Below, piece after piece: positions 15,744 through 25,338 of a DNA stretch of 64,000 bases; the stretch's first letter is position 1, and each line of letters starts with the position of its first letter. Source of the stretch: JARRKC01 sp037388505. GTDB lineage: Bacteria > Acidobacteriota > UBA6911 > RPQK01 > JAPXNP01. The DNA is taken from NCBI GenBank assembly GCA_037388505.1, contig JARRKC010000009.1, forward strand, positions 68,416 to 132,415, written 5' to 3'. Under the pieces are notes generated by a model, which had not been told where the DNA came from, searched no databases, and saw only the letters and a list, made by a program, of their open reading frames with translations. Position numbers and translations under genes: made by a program.

Positions 15744-17249
15744 TCACTGCTCGGCAATGTGGCCCTGGGCCACGACGATCTCCACGCGCCGGTTCTTCTG
15801 TCTTCCTGATGCCGTTGAGTTGTCGGCAACAGGATGCTCCATGCCGTAGCCGGCGGTCTCCATGCGCGACGCATCGATGCCCTGAGAGACCATGAGATCG
15901 AAAACCGAGCGGGCCCTCTGCAAGGAGAGCTTCTGATTGAACTCCGCGGAGCCGGTGGAATCCGTGTACCCCTCGATCCTCAGGTTCAGATCCGGCATGA
16001 CGAGGAGAATGCCCGCCAACTTAGCCAGTGCCATGTTCGCCTGCTCCTTCAGCGTCGCCTGCCCCACATCGAACAGGATGTCGGGAAGGTTCACAATGAA
16101 TCCGCGAGCGGACGCGCGTGTCTCGGCGACTTGAGACAGGGCCGACTGCAGGCGGGTCTGCAGCTGCGCCTTATCTTGCTGCAGCTGCGCCTTGTCTTGC
16201 TCGAGCTGAGTCTTGTCCTGTTGGAGTTGTTGCTGCTGTTGGCGCAACGTCGCGGTCGTCTTCTGGAGCGAGTTCATGGCCTCCTCGAGCTGCGCGCGCT
16301 CGGAACGCAGGCTTTCGAGCTGCTTGTTCGTTTCGTTCAGGTTCGCCAGCGCAGCCTGTCGCTCTTCGCTGATCTTCTTCAGTTGTTCCTCAGCGTCGCT
16401 TGCTCGTGACTCGAGCGCCTGAGTCTGTTTCTGCCGCTCGGCGATCTGCTGCTCCAGTTTCTCCATCTCGACGCGCCGCTGGGTCAAGCGGATCGCCTCA
16501 TTGGCGGAGGCGACCGAGCTTCGCGCGTATCGCTGCGCCCCACCCTTGACGTTGTGTTCAAAACTGCCCGTCGCCTGAACGAGGGCCAGCTGAGCCTGCG
16601 CGAAGAGTTGTGGAGCGTACTTCTCGGCATTGAGCCGGCGGGCGATATCCATCACTCGCTCCGCTTGAATGAGATCCAGCGGCTTCTTGCCGTCATAGCG
16701 AATGTCTGCGACCGACTCCACCCCATGCGCCGGTGCGGCGGCGAAGGAGTCGAAGAATATCGGATCGCTGCGGACGGGCGGATCGGCCTTCTGATCATTC
16801 CAAAAAACCACCATCTCCGACGGAGAGTCGACCTGGTAGTATGCTTCGGCCGTGACCAAGACGGCGAAGTTGCGGAAACCGGTGGAAAACTGCGCAGATC
16901 CGTCTTCCTCTCCGGGGCGTACCCAGAGCTCTCCAAGGTTTTGAGCCGCCCCGTCGCGGTTCACCGCCCAGATCACGTAGCAGGTGACATCACCCGCGAA
17001 TAACACGGCCGGCTTCATCTTGTCGTACTTGACTTCTATCCAGGATTGCCCCTCCTGGATCTTTACCTTGCCCTCCATGCGTGCCTCGCCGACCCTGCGG
17101 GTGGGCAGGAACTCGAACTTCACATCCCGCTTTTCGGAGAAATTCAGCGCATGTAGCGTAAGCGCGTCGGTGGCCCACAGCGTCTGCGCAGGGACTATGA
17201 GCGACGCGATCATGATCGCGAAGGAGCTGAACCGATTGACTGTTTTCAT
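15744..17249 (-). CDS. OmpA-family protein with long coiled coil
   Basis: A 501-aa envelope protein. The start at MKTVNRFSSF (ATG at 17249) has an AGGAGG box. A signal peptide ending near LWA precedes a beta-rich region (about 20-190) without recognised family. A helical repeat part and a coiled coil rich in Q/E/K follow, with heptad repeats including QQDKTQLEQDKAQLQQDK. The C-terminal OmpA domain (about 385-501) has RIEGYTDSTGSAEFN, LSLQRARSVFDLM and GRQKNRRVEIVV, the Asp and Arg that bind diaminopimelate in peptidoglycan. Probably a periplasmic or outer-membrane tether to the wall. It lies 77 bp downstream of rhaB. Confidence 0.88.
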   Translation of the reverse strand: MKTVNRFSSFAIMIASLIVPAQTLWATDALTLHALNFSEKRDVKFEFLPTRRVGEARMEGKVKIQEGQSWIEVKYDKMKPAVLFAGDVTCYVIWAVNRDGAAQNLGELWVRPGEEDGSAQFSTGFRNFAVLVTAEAYYQVDSPSEMVVFWNDQKADPPVRSDPIFFDSFAAAPAHGVESVADIRYDGKKPLDLIQAERVMDIARRLNAEKYAPQLFAQAQLALVQATGSFEHNVKGGAQRYARSSVASANEAIRLTQRRVEMEKLEQQIAERQKQTQALESRASDAEEQLKKISEERQAALANLNETNKQLESLRSERAQLEEAMNSLQKTTATLRQQQQQLQQDKTQLEQDKAQLQQDKAQLQTRLQSALSQVAETRASARGFIVNLPDILFDVGQATLKEQANMALAKLAGILLVMPDLNLRIEGYTDSTGSAEFNQKLSLQRARSVFDLMVSQGIDASRMETAGYGMEHPVADNSTASGRQKNRRVEIVVAQGHIAEQ

Positions 17250-17325
17250 GGTCTCCTCCTGACAACGTGTCATATCGATGAGGGTTATTTAATCTTCAAT
17301 GATACAGGAACCCGATCAGGAGGGC

Positions 17326-18795
17326 TCAGCGAAATAGCTTTCTGGCGTCTTCGTAGCGTGCGTCCCAGGCCTCCCGATCGCGCGGCTGATAGTGCCCGGG
17401 CACGACCGTGTTTCGTACCACTTCGCGGACCTCATCCAAGCCGGACAAGAAGCCGGCCGCGACCGCCTGGATCAGAATGTTACCCGTTGCCGTCGCTTCA
17501 GCAGGCCCCGCGATGACTTCGATGCCCGTGGCATCGGCTGTCAGCTGATTCAACAGACGATTTCGCGATCCTCCGCCCACCACGTGGAGCCTTGTGATCG
17601 GCCGCCCACGCAAGCGCTCGAGATGCTCGAGAAGCAACCGATACTTGAGGGCGAGACTTTCGAAGATGGCCCGCACGAACTGGCCCTTGTCCTCCGGCAC
17701 CGGCTGGCCTGCGGTTCGGCAACACTCGGCGATGGCTCGCGGCATATCGGGCGGATTCAACAGATTCGGATGATCGGGGTCGAACAGACTACGTGCCTTC
17801 GCTGCCGCCTCGGCCAGTTCCACCAGCTGCCCATAATCGACATCCTCCCCTCGGTCCCTCCACTTCGCCCGGCAGCGCTCCAACAACCACATCCCCATAT
17901 TGTTGCGCAGAAAGCGAATGCGACCGGCGAATCCACCTTCGTTCGTGAAATTGGCTTTGAGCGACGCCTGATTGATGATCGGCGCCTTCAACTCGGCTCC
18001 CAGGAGCGACCACGTTCCAGAGCTCAAGAAGGCCCAATCGTCGCCTGCGGCGGGCACGGCCGCCACCGCGCAGGCCGTATCATGTCCGGCCGGTGCGATC
18101 ACGGACGCCGTGACCCCCGTCTCTTCCTGAACCTCCGGCAACAACGATCCCAGAATGCTTCCTGAGGGCCGGATCTCGGGCATGATCTCGATCGGAAGTC
18201 CCAGTCTCTCGAACAGTCCGTCCGACCATGTTCGGGTGCGAGCGTCGAGAAGCTGTGAGGTAGAGGCGATGGTTTCCTCAGAAGAAGAAACCCCCGTCAG
18301 CAGATAGTTGAACAGGTCCGGCATGAACAGAAGACGACGGGCCGATTGCAGAGCAGAGGCTTCTCGCCGAGCCAAACTCAACAGCTGAAAGACCGTATTG
18401 ATCTGCATCAGCTGAATTCCCGTGAGCTGGTAGATCTCGTCTCGGGGAACCCGTTCAAAGGCCGCTTCCATCATCCCGTCGGTTCGGGAATCACGATAGG
18501 CGACCGGGAATCCGGAGAGAGTACCGTCTTCATTGACCAGCCCAAAGTCCACCCCCCAGGTATCGAGCCCGATTCCGGCCGGTTCACGGCAACCGGACTG
18601 TGCCGCCAGAATCAGACCCCGCTTGAGCTCCCGAAACAGATGCAGCACGTCCCAATAGATATGACCGAGGATGCGGACCTGAGGGTTGGGGAACCGATGG
18701 ACCTCTTCGAGCGTGAGCTTACGCCCCGTGAGGCGTCCCACGATGACTCGTCCGCTCTCCGCTCCAAAATCGCCGGCGATGAACTCAGGCTTCAT
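17326..18795 (-). CDS. rhaB: rhamnulokinase-type FGGY sugar kinase
   Basis: An ATP-dependent kinase for L-rhamnulose or a related ketose, cytoplasmic. The ATG at 18795 with GGAAGGAAGAG upstream gives 489 aa, the E. coli RhaB length; the frame is open 63 codons further without homology. Motifs: N-terminal GDFGAESGRVIVGRL, GLDTWGVDFGLV, HDTACAVAAVPA, SSGTWSLLG and the C-terminal nucleotide site LHVVGGGSRNRLLNQLTADA. It is 110 bp downstream of fucI on the same strand; with that partner the in vivo substrate could be L-fuculose instead. No aldolase or transporter is adjacent. Confidence 0.85.
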   Translation of the reverse strand: MKPEFIAGDFGAESGRVIVGRLTGRKLTLEEVHRFPNPQVRILGHIYWDVLHLFRELKRGLILAAQSGCREPAGIGLDTWGVDFGLVNEDGTLSGFPVAYRDSRTDGMMEAAFERVPRDEIYQLTGIQLMQINTVFQLLSLARREASALQSARRLLFMPDLFNYLLTGVSSSEETIASTSQLLDARTRTWSDGLFERLGLPIEIMPEIRPSGSILGSLLPEVQEETGVTASVIAPAGHDTACAVAAVPAAGDDWAFLSSGTWSLLGAELKAPIINQASLKANFTNEGGFAGRIRFLRNNMGMWLLERCRAKWRDRGEDVDYGQLVELAEAAAKARSLFDPDHPNLLNPPDMPRAIAECCRTAGQPVPEDKGQFVRAIFESLALKYRLLLEHLERLRGRPITRLHVVGGGSRNRLLNQLTADATGIEVIAGPAEATATGNILIQAVAAGFLSGLDEVREVVRNTVVPGHYQPRDREAWDARYEDARKLFR

Positions 18796-18905
18796 CTCTT
18801 CCTTCCCATTGATACGGCCCCGGACCTCGGGCCCGGCCGTCGGGCGTGCTCTATCCACGATCTGCGAGGTGTCCCCCTGCCGATTTGCTCCACTTCGAGG
18901 ACTGT

Positions 18906-20720
18906 CTAGGCATACAGAGGGCCAAAATCGGCGCAAGCTCGGTAGTCTGCGCCCTGCGGGTCCATGGCACCGAATGCACTCCATGCGCTGGGTCGAAGGA
19001 TTCGCTCAGGTGCTACATTGTGCATCGAGACCGGGATCCGCAGCATCGAGGCCAGGGTCAGCAGCCGATCACCGATATGACCGAAGGAGATCGCCCCATG
19101 GTTGGCTCCCCAGTTCGCCATGACCGAGTAGACCTCTCTGAAGGGTAGCGCGTCGTTCAGGATGGGGACGAACCACGTCGTCGGCCATGTCGGGTTGGTC
19201 CGGCGATCCAGAACTCGATTCGCTTCCTCCGGTAGTTCGACCGTGTACCCCTCAGCCAGCTGGAGCACCGGTCCCAGGCCGCCGATCAGATTGAGTCGCG
19301 CCATGGTGACCGGCATTCCTCCTCGGCTCAAGAACTGTGAGGAGAAGCCCCCGCCCCGGAAGTATCCCAGGTCGGCCGGGCACCATCGGGTCGCCTCCAG
19401 GCACTCCAGGACTTCTTCGGGCGTGACCTCCCAATACGGTTTCATCACGGGCCTTCCGCCTCGCGTCTGGCGCCCCGTGCCGTCCAATGTGCATGAGCCG
19501 GAGTTGATCAGATGGACGAGTCCTCCGGCGGCCTGACCGCTCAGTTTCGCTCCCGTAGCGCGCTCGACAGCTTCGGCGCTCCAGTAGGTTCGGACATCTG
19601 CAAAGATTTGGGCGGCATCTGTCAGCAAATGACCAAACAGCATCGTGATGCCATTCAAGAAGTCGTTCTCCGTAGCGACAATGAGAGGTTCCCGAATCCC
19701 GTTCCAGTCGAACGATGAGTTCAGCATCGCTTCCATGAAATCGCCGTTCGGAAAATGATCGGTCCACTGTCTTTGCCCCTGGAAGCCGGCCGCAACGGCG
19801 TTCCTTCCCAGTGCCTCCTCCCCGTACCCGAGTTCGTCGAGCCTCGGATTCCCGATCATCAGATCCCGTGCGATCAGTGTCATCTTGATGACCGTCTCCC
19901 ACTCGTAGTCCTTGCGCTCTCGCGAGGATCGGATCTCCGGCGGGTTGGGATCTTCTCCTTCCGGACAATGCCGCCGCACCCAGGCAAGCGCCCGGTCGAA
20001 CTCCTTCGGGTCATAGATCTTCTCCTCGATGCGCCGGACGAATTCGCTCATATCGACGGTTTCCGTTCGCATCCCCAGATAGCGCTGTAGAAAATCCGGA
20101 TTGACGATGGAGCCGGCGATTCCCATCGAAACTCCGCCCATCGCCAGATAGGACTTTCCACGCATCTCGGCGACCGCCAGCCCGCACTTGACGAAACGCA
20201 GCAGTGCCTGCTGCACATCCGCCGGTATCGTCGCGTCGTCCCGGTCCTGCACGTCACGCCCGTAAATCCCGAAAGCCGGTAGACCCTTCTGGGAGTAGCC
20301 CGCCAAAGCGGCCGCCAGGTAGACGGCTCCCGGCCGCTCCGTCCCGTTGAAACCCCAGACAGCTTTCGGCATCCACGGGTCGGCATCCATGACTTCCGTC
20401 CCGTAGCACCAGCAGGGAGTCACCGTCAGCGAGACCCCGACACCTTCACGTCTGAATTGCTCCGCCGATCGAGCCGCCTCAACCACCCCGCCGATGCAGG
20501 TATCGGAAACAACGCACTCAACGGGCAGCCCGCTGGGGTGGTGCAGGTGCTCCGCAATCAGGTGGGCGGCGCTGCGCGCCATTTCCATGGTCTGATTCTC
20601 GAGACTCTCCCGAACTCCTCGTCTCCGACCGTCGATGACCGGACGTATTCCGATCTTGGGCAACGCTCCGCAGAGACGCTGGGCAGGTTTCACGTTTGCG
20701 AAACTCGAAGTGTCGGACAT
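18906..20720 (-). CDS. fucI: L-fucose isomerase family protein
   Basis: A 604-aa manganese-dependent isomerase converting L-fucose (also D-arabinose) to the ketose. Length matches FucI (591 aa in E. coli). Motifs: ALPKIGIRPVIDGRRRGVRE at the start, the acidic metal ligands in VATENDFLNG and the C-terminal metal-binding His in WGANHGAISFGHIGD. Together with the kinase 110 bp downstream it would form the first two steps of deoxyhexose catabolism. The fuculose-phosphate aldolase and a permease are not in this window. The ATG has GGAACCGAT-type sequence upstream, a weak ribosome binding site. Confidence 0.88.
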   Translation of the reverse strand: MSDTSSFANVKPAQRLCGALPKIGIRPVIDGRRRGVRESLENQTMEMARSAAHLIAEHLHHPSGLPVECVVSDTCIGGVVEAARSAEQFRREGVGVSLTVTPCWCYGTEVMDADPWMPKAVWGFNGTERPGAVYLAAALAGYSQKGLPAFGIYGRDVQDRDDATIPADVQQALLRFVKCGLAVAEMRGKSYLAMGGVSMGIAGSIVNPDFLQRYLGMRTETVDMSEFVRRIEEKIYDPKEFDRALAWVRRHCPEGEDPNPPEIRSSRERKDYEWETVIKMTLIARDLMIGNPRLDELGYGEEALGRNAVAAGFQGQRQWTDHFPNGDFMEAMLNSSFDWNGIREPLIVATENDFLNGITMLFGHLLTDAAQIFADVRTYWSAEAVERATGAKLSGQAAGGLVHLINSGSCTLDGTGRQTRGGRPVMKPYWEVTPEEVLECLEATRWCPADLGYFRGGGFSSQFLSRGGMPVTMARLNLIGGLGPVLQLAEGYTVELPEEANRVLDRRTNPTWPTTWFVPILNDALPFREVYSVMANWGANHGAISFGHIGDRLLTLASMLRIPVSMHNVAPERILRPSAWSAFGAMDPQGADYRACADFGPLYA

Positions 20721-20903
20721 GGATCGGTTCCTCTCCTCTTCGTGGTGCGTTCAGAACAGCGTTCGCGCAGGCCCGAGGGAACGCTTCTATTGTGCCTTGA
20801 GCGGCCCGGATCGTACAGGACAATCCAGGCACACCGCCCCTGGGGTCGAGACGGCATGGTCTTCTGGTCCGTCACTCCCACCCGCTCTCGTCAGTCGATC
20901 GAA

Positions 20904-22223
20904 CTACACTTCGAGGCCTTCGTCGACGGGGTCGATCCAGAGCGGCCGGTCGTCGTCCGGTCCGACGATGCGCGACCTGGGAATGACGACCACACCTCCC
21001 TCGGTGACCACGAACCGCTGCCGATCCGACTCCAGATCGTATCCGATGGTCGTGTCCGGCAGGATCTTGCAGTTCTTGTCGATGATGGCCCGCCGAACCC
21101 GGGCCCGTCGCCCGATTTCGACGTCGTCCATGATCACCGACTCTTCGACCTGAGCGTAGCTGTTGACGCGAACACGGGGAGACAGGATGGATCGCCTGAC
21201 TCGACCGCCGCTCACGATGCAGCCGTTGCAGATCAGCGAATCCAGAACCTCGCCTCGTCGGGCGCCTTCGCCCGGATCGGCAAAGACGGTTTTGGCGGGC
21301 GGAAACTGCCGCTGGTGAGTTCGGACGGGCCAGTAAGTGTCGTAGAGATTGAATTGCGGATCGACCGAGACGAGATCCATGTTCGCCTCGTAGAAAGCGT
21401 CGAGCGTCCCAATATCCCTCCAGTATGCGGGGTTCCGCCGATTCTGATCCTCGAACTCGTAGGCAAAGACTCGGCGACGCCCTATCATCGATGGGAGGAT
21501 GTGCATTCCAAAGTCTGTGCCCTCTCTTTCGGAGACGGCAGGAATCAACTCCTGAAGAAGGACCTCCCGGTTGAAGAGATAGATGCCCATGGACGCTTGG
21601 ATGCTCTCAGGCCTTCCGGGCAGGGTCACGGGCTCGTCAGGCTTCTCCTTGAAATCGGCGATTCTGTTGTCGGCATCCGCCTGAATCACGCCGAACTGGG
21701 AACCGGCTTCCGCCGGCATCTCGATCGCGCCGACCGTGACCTCAGCTTCGCTCTCGAGATGGAACCGCAGCATCCTGGAGTAGTCCATCTTGTAGACGTG
21801 ATCACCGGCCAGGATCAAAATGAACTCCCGATTGTCCCGCGCTATCGTGTAGATGTTCTGATAGATCGCGTCGGCGGTACCTCGATACCAGGTGTCCCCG
21901 TAACGCTGCTGTGCGGGAATGACCTCGATGAACTCTTCGAGTTCGGCCGGAAAGATATTCCAGCCCACTCCGATGTGTCGGGCGAGAGAAATCGACTTGT
22001 ACTGCGTAAGGATGTAGACGCGGCGAATGCCGGAGTTCACACAATTGGAGAGCGTGAAGTCAATGATTCGGTAATGGCCGCCGAAAGCGACGGCCGGTTT
22101 GGCCCGATCCTTCGTCAGCGGGTACAAACGTTCGCCCCGACCGCCGGCCAAAACGAATGTCGTGAGACGATTCAGTTGACGGACCCCGGCCCCGCGCCGC
22201 TCCAACCTGACAGCCTCCGACAT
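20904..22223 (-). CDS. glgC: glucose-1-phosphate adenylyltransferase (ADP-glucose pyrophosphorylase)
   Basis: Makes ADP-glucose from glucose-1-phosphate and ATP, the committed step of bacterial glycogen synthesis. The ATG at 22223 follows a GGAGGGAGG box and gives 439 aa. The nucleotidyl-transferase signature VLAGGRGERLYPLTKDRAKPAVAFGG is complete. FDFTLSNCVNSG-type, GTADAIYQN, and the catalytic LAGDHVYKMDY follow. The C-terminal left-handed beta-helix (SLICNGCIVSGGRVRRS) is present. No glgA, glgB or glgP is adjacent. The next gene on the same strand, TauE-like, is upstream and likely separate. Confidence 0.95.
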   Translation of the reverse strand: MSEAVRLERRGAGVRQLNRLTTFVLAGGRGERLYPLTKDRAKPAVAFGGHYRIIDFTLSNCVNSGIRRVYILTQYKSISLARHIGVGWNIFPAELEEFIEVIPAQQRYGDTWYRGTADAIYQNIYTIARDNREFILILAGDHVYKMDYSRMLRFHLESEAEVTVGAIEMPAEAGSQFGVIQADADNRIADFKEKPDEPVTLPGRPESIQASMGIYLFNREVLLQELIPAVSEREGTDFGMHILPSMIGRRRVFAYEFEDQNRRNPAYWRDIGTLDAFYEANMDLVSVDPQFNLYDTYWPVRTHQRQFPPAKTVFADPGEGARRGEVLDSLICNGCIVSGGRVRRSILSPRVRVNSYAQVEESVIMDDVEIGRRARVRRAIIDKNCKILPDTTIGYDLESDRQRFVVTEGGVVVIPRSRIVGPDDDRPLWIDPVDEGLEV

Positions 22224-22316
22224 GGGTGCCTCCCTCCGGTCAAGCCTCGCCCGCGACAATTATGTTCCGATCGAGTGCAAAAGGTTAGTCTTTTTTGACC
22301 GATTCCCCGGCCGGTC

Positions 22317-23159
22317 TCAGGTAAACAGGTAGCGGACCGCGACAATGAGAACCGCTCCAGCCAAGATTCCCCGGATGAAGCGGGGGGAGAAATAGGCCTG
22401 CCAATGTCCCCCACTGTAGCTGCCAACGAGCCCACCCAACCCGAAGGCGATGCCACGCCACCAGTCCGGCGCCGCATGATGAGCCGGGTTGATCAGATTG
22501 AACACTTGAAAGGCGCCGACTCCAGACGCCGACGTCATGAAAGTCCCAGCCAGCAGAGCTCCCGAAACGCCGTGGACTGGTAGCCCGAGAGCCCCGACCA
22601 GGATAGGAGCCATGAAAACTCCGCCGCCAACCCCATAGGCTCCCCCGAGAATTCCGGAACCGAACGAGATACCCGCGATCAACTTCCAGGAAAATGCATA
22701 CCTGGAGCCGCCCAACTCCAGAGTCCGATATGAGCAAGACAGGCGTTCGAGCAGGTCCGACCTGCGAATGCGGGGCTTTGTCCGAATCATTTCGGTCGCG
22801 AGTCTCGTGCCAAGCACCAGTAGAACCAGACCTACGAAGATTCGGAACGCATCGCCTCCCGTCAGGAAGCGGATTCGCAACCAAACGCCCAGGACGGCGC
22901 CCGGGACACCGCCTGCCCCCATCAGCAAAGCAATCGGCCATGCCATGCGGCCTTCATTGCGATAGCGGACAACACCGCCCGGAGTCGCAATCAGGTTATA
23001 GAGATGGTTCGTGGCGCTCACGACCGGACCGGTGATTCCAAGCAGACTGACCTGAACAGGAACGAGTGCGAACGCTCCAGAAACGCCGGCCATGGAGGTG
23101 AAGAAGGAAATCGTGAGCGCGATCGCAAAACAGCCCGCCAGAACCCACATTTCGTCCAC
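22317..23159 (-). CDS. TauE/SafE-family membrane permease
   Basis: A 280-aa inner-membrane protein with eight or so hydrophobic helices in two repeats. The duplicated family motif is visible as TSMAGVSGAFALVP (about 22-35) and GSGILGGAYGVGGGVFMAPIL (about 173-193). Relatives export sulfite, sulfoacetate or other organosulfur anions; the substrate here is unknown. The start is a GTG with a GGGGGGA ribosome binding site six bases upstream. It lies 93 bp upstream of glgC. Confidence 0.85.
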   Translation of the reverse strand: MDEMWVLAGCFAIALTISFFTSMAGVSGAFALVPVQVSLLGITGPVVSATNHLYNLIATPGGVVRYRNEGRMAWPIALLMGAGGVPGAVLGVWLRIRFLTGGDAFRIFVGLVLLVLGTRLATEMIRTKPRIRRSDLLERLSCSYRTLELGGSRYAFSWKLIAGISFGSGILGGAYGVGGGVFMAPILVGALGLPVHGVSGALLAGTFMTSASGVGAFQVFNLINPAHHAAPDWWRGIAFGLGGLVGSYSGGHWQAYFSPRFIRGILAGAVLIVAVRYLFT

Positions 23160-23707
23160 GAGTTCCCCCCTTACGCGTTAGAAGATACTCTCCCCGTCTC
23201 CGGCCGACAATTGACCCGGGGGCTCCCACGGTGAAAATCAGACCCTGGACCGTTCAAAAACCCGAATGGCAATCCAATAATCTGAATCATGTAGTGGCGG
23301 GAAGGCTGAAGCGGGTTTCCGGAGCAGTCGCTGTAAACCCCGATACACGTGTGTGTTCAAGGTTTCCCGAGATTCTCCAGGAAGGATTGGCACTAATCGT
23401 GCAACGAATGATATAGCAGTTGGCGTATGGAGCCTAAAAAAAGGGACGGGCTTGGTGGCCCGCCCCCTTCGTTGGAGGGACGCAACCAGACCTAGTGTGG
23501 GTGGTGCGCCAATAGTTATTGTACTCTCTTGCTACTCGAAACGCCAACTGCTTTGTTCCACGCCCCGCAAACCTCCCCGGACGTAGAATCCTGAAGATCT
23601 CTCTCGTGCAGACAAGGCGCGGATTGTCGATATGATCGCCGAGCCGCGAGGGGACGACGACGTTCGCCACCCCTCGCAGCTGGCAGAGGCTGGAAACCGG
23701 ACCCAGA
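23160..23707. other. intergenic region holding a terminator
   Basis: About 550 bases between the permease and TPR genes. Apart from the minus-strand terminator at 23436-23466 nothing is recognised. A 78-codon frame across 23434-23670 is rejected because it runs through the terminator. Confidence 0.5.
23436..23466 (-). terminator. Rho-independent terminator for the TPR gene
   Basis: On the minus strand a 9-bp stem (GGGGCGGGC / GCCCGTCCC, one G-U pair) with a six-base loop is followed directly by seven T residues. It lies about 240 bases beyond the TPR protein's stop codon. Confidence 0.8.
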
Positions 23708-25123
23708 TCAGCCCTTCTGCTTCTCCATCACGACGAGGACGTTCTTGGCATTGTCAAGGTTGTCCTTGTTCTTGCCCACACCCAGGTACTTGTTGAGGAA
23801 CTCCTTGGCTTTGACCTTGTCCTGTTTCTCGTAGAAATAGTACATCCCGAGCTGATAGTAGGCTTCCGCATAGTTCGGATCGAGTTCGAGAACCTTCTCG
23901 AAGACGACACACGCCGCATCCTGCTGTCCCCTGCTCACGAATTGCTCACCGAGCTTGTACAGACCGTCGGAAACCGGCTTGTTGTTGAGTTCGAGGTCTT
24001 TCTGATAAGCCTCAGCCGCTTCGGCGTACTTCTTTAGCCTGATGTTTGCGTTCGTGATTTCGGCCCACAGAATGGGCTGCAATTCCTTGGGGGTGTCGGG
24101 AAGGATTGCTTTGGCTCGGGCGATGGCTTCGTCGTACTTGCCGTCCTTGTTGAGCTGCTGAACCTCCCGCACCCTGTCCTTGGCCGCATTGGCTTGGTCG
24201 CGCGCTGCCTGTTGTTTCTGGATCCCGAGCAGCTGAGTCTTCAAGTTTTGGAAATCCTGTTCGTTGGGCTCGAGTTCGATCGCTTTGTCGATCTTGACAA
24301 GTGCGTCATCGATCTTTCGAGTCTGCGCCAGCATGTAAGCCATCGTGTAGTACACACGCGCATCGTTCGGCTGGAGCTTCTGGAGTTCGGCCAGGTAGCC
24401 TAGAGCCTTCTCGTAGTCCTTAGCCTTGGTCGCTTCATCGACTTTGGCCGTAAGAGCTCGAACCGGCAGGAACTGGAGTTGGCTTTCCGCCTGTTGCAGC
24501 TGCTGACCGATGGCTGGGTTGGATGCCCCCTGTACGTCGTTGTACATCTTGAAGAGCTCGACGGCTTTCGTGAGCTCCGTCTTCGCTTGGTCCAACTTGT
24601 TCTGCTGTACGTAAAGCATACCAAGGCTGAAATAGGGAGCCGGTTCCGCAGGATTGTCTTCAATGGCCGTCTTCAGCTGTGCCTCCGCCTCGTCAAACTT
24701 CTGATTCTGCAGAGCAGCGATACCCTGCTGAAGGGCCAACTGCGCCCCAGCGCGCTTCTCCTTGCTCTCAAAGTAGAGCGGTGCATCATTACCGGGCTGG
24801 AAGTTCAGCGAGATCGACTTCTGTTGATCTCCGGAAAGCTGCACCCACTCGGTGTAGCTCGGCGAATATCCCTTTTCATGCGCGTAGATCCGATAGTAGC
24901 CATCCGCCAATTTCTGAAAGACGGCGACTCCCGCGTTATTCGTCTTCTCGTCTTCGGTCTTCTTCTGGCCCACGGCCTCCGAATAGACTTTCACACCGGA
25001 GAGCGGCTCTCCGCTCTGATTGACGCAGGTCACTTGTAGGACGCCAGCCTGTGCAAACAGGCCGGTGCCGAGGATTACCGATAGATACAAACTGCTCTTT
25101 CTCAAAACCTCTACCATCGTCAT
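23708..25123 (-). CDS. exported TPR protein with N-terminal carboxypeptidase-regulatory-like domain
   Basis: A 471-aa protein with a signal peptide (cleavage near GLFAQA). Residues about 27-110 form a beta-sandwich like the carboxypeptidase regulatory domain (VLQVTCVNQSGEPLSGVKVY, YYRIYAHEKGYSP). The rest is tetratricopeptide repeats, for example FDEAEAQLKTAIEDNPAEPAPYF (about 143) and QDAACVVFEKVLELDPNYAEAYYQLG near the C-terminus. Probably a periplasmic scaffold; partners unknown. It is monocistronic, with a strong terminator downstream. Confidence 0.85.
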   Translation of the reverse strand: MTMVEVLRKSSLYLSVILGTGLFAQAGVLQVTCVNQSGEPLSGVKVYSEAVGQKKTEDEKTNNAGVAVFQKLADGYYRIYAHEKGYSPSYTEWVQLSGDQQKSISLNFQPGNDAPLYFESKEKRAGAQLALQQGIAALQNQKFDEAEAQLKTAIEDNPAEPAPYFSLGMLYVQQNKLDQAKTELTKAVELFKMYNDVQGASNPAIGQQLQQAESQLQFLPVRALTAKVDEATKAKDYEKALGYLAELQKLQPNDARVYYTMAYMLAQTRKIDDALVKIDKAIELEPNEQDFQNLKTQLLGIQKQQAARDQANAAKDRVREVQQLNKDGKYDEAIARAKAILPDTPKELQPILWAEITNANIRLKKYAEAAEAYQKDLELNNKPVSDGLYKLGEQFVSRGQQDAACVVFEKVLELDPNYAEAYYQLGMYYFYEKQDKVKAKEFLNKYLGVGKNKDNLDNAKNVLVVMEKQKG

Positions 25124-25338
25124 CTAACTTTCTCACACTCTGCTGCACGGGCAGCGTTTTAGTTCACATTTCCGCACTCTGCGGAACTCCGTGAAAGAGT
25201 ACCCTGATTCCAAGAAACGTCGCAAGAAGCGATCACCGAATACGGCTGATGAACCTCCGTAGCTCGACAAATACGGGTTCCCTCCGGCCGAATTGTCCCC
25301 CTGAGAATTTTAACCCGAATGTTGAATCACCTGCGGTC

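Noticed and set aside
20457..22298. 613-aa plus-strand frame opposite glgC and fucI
   Set aside because: Antisense to two firmly identified genes; long because of the high GC content.
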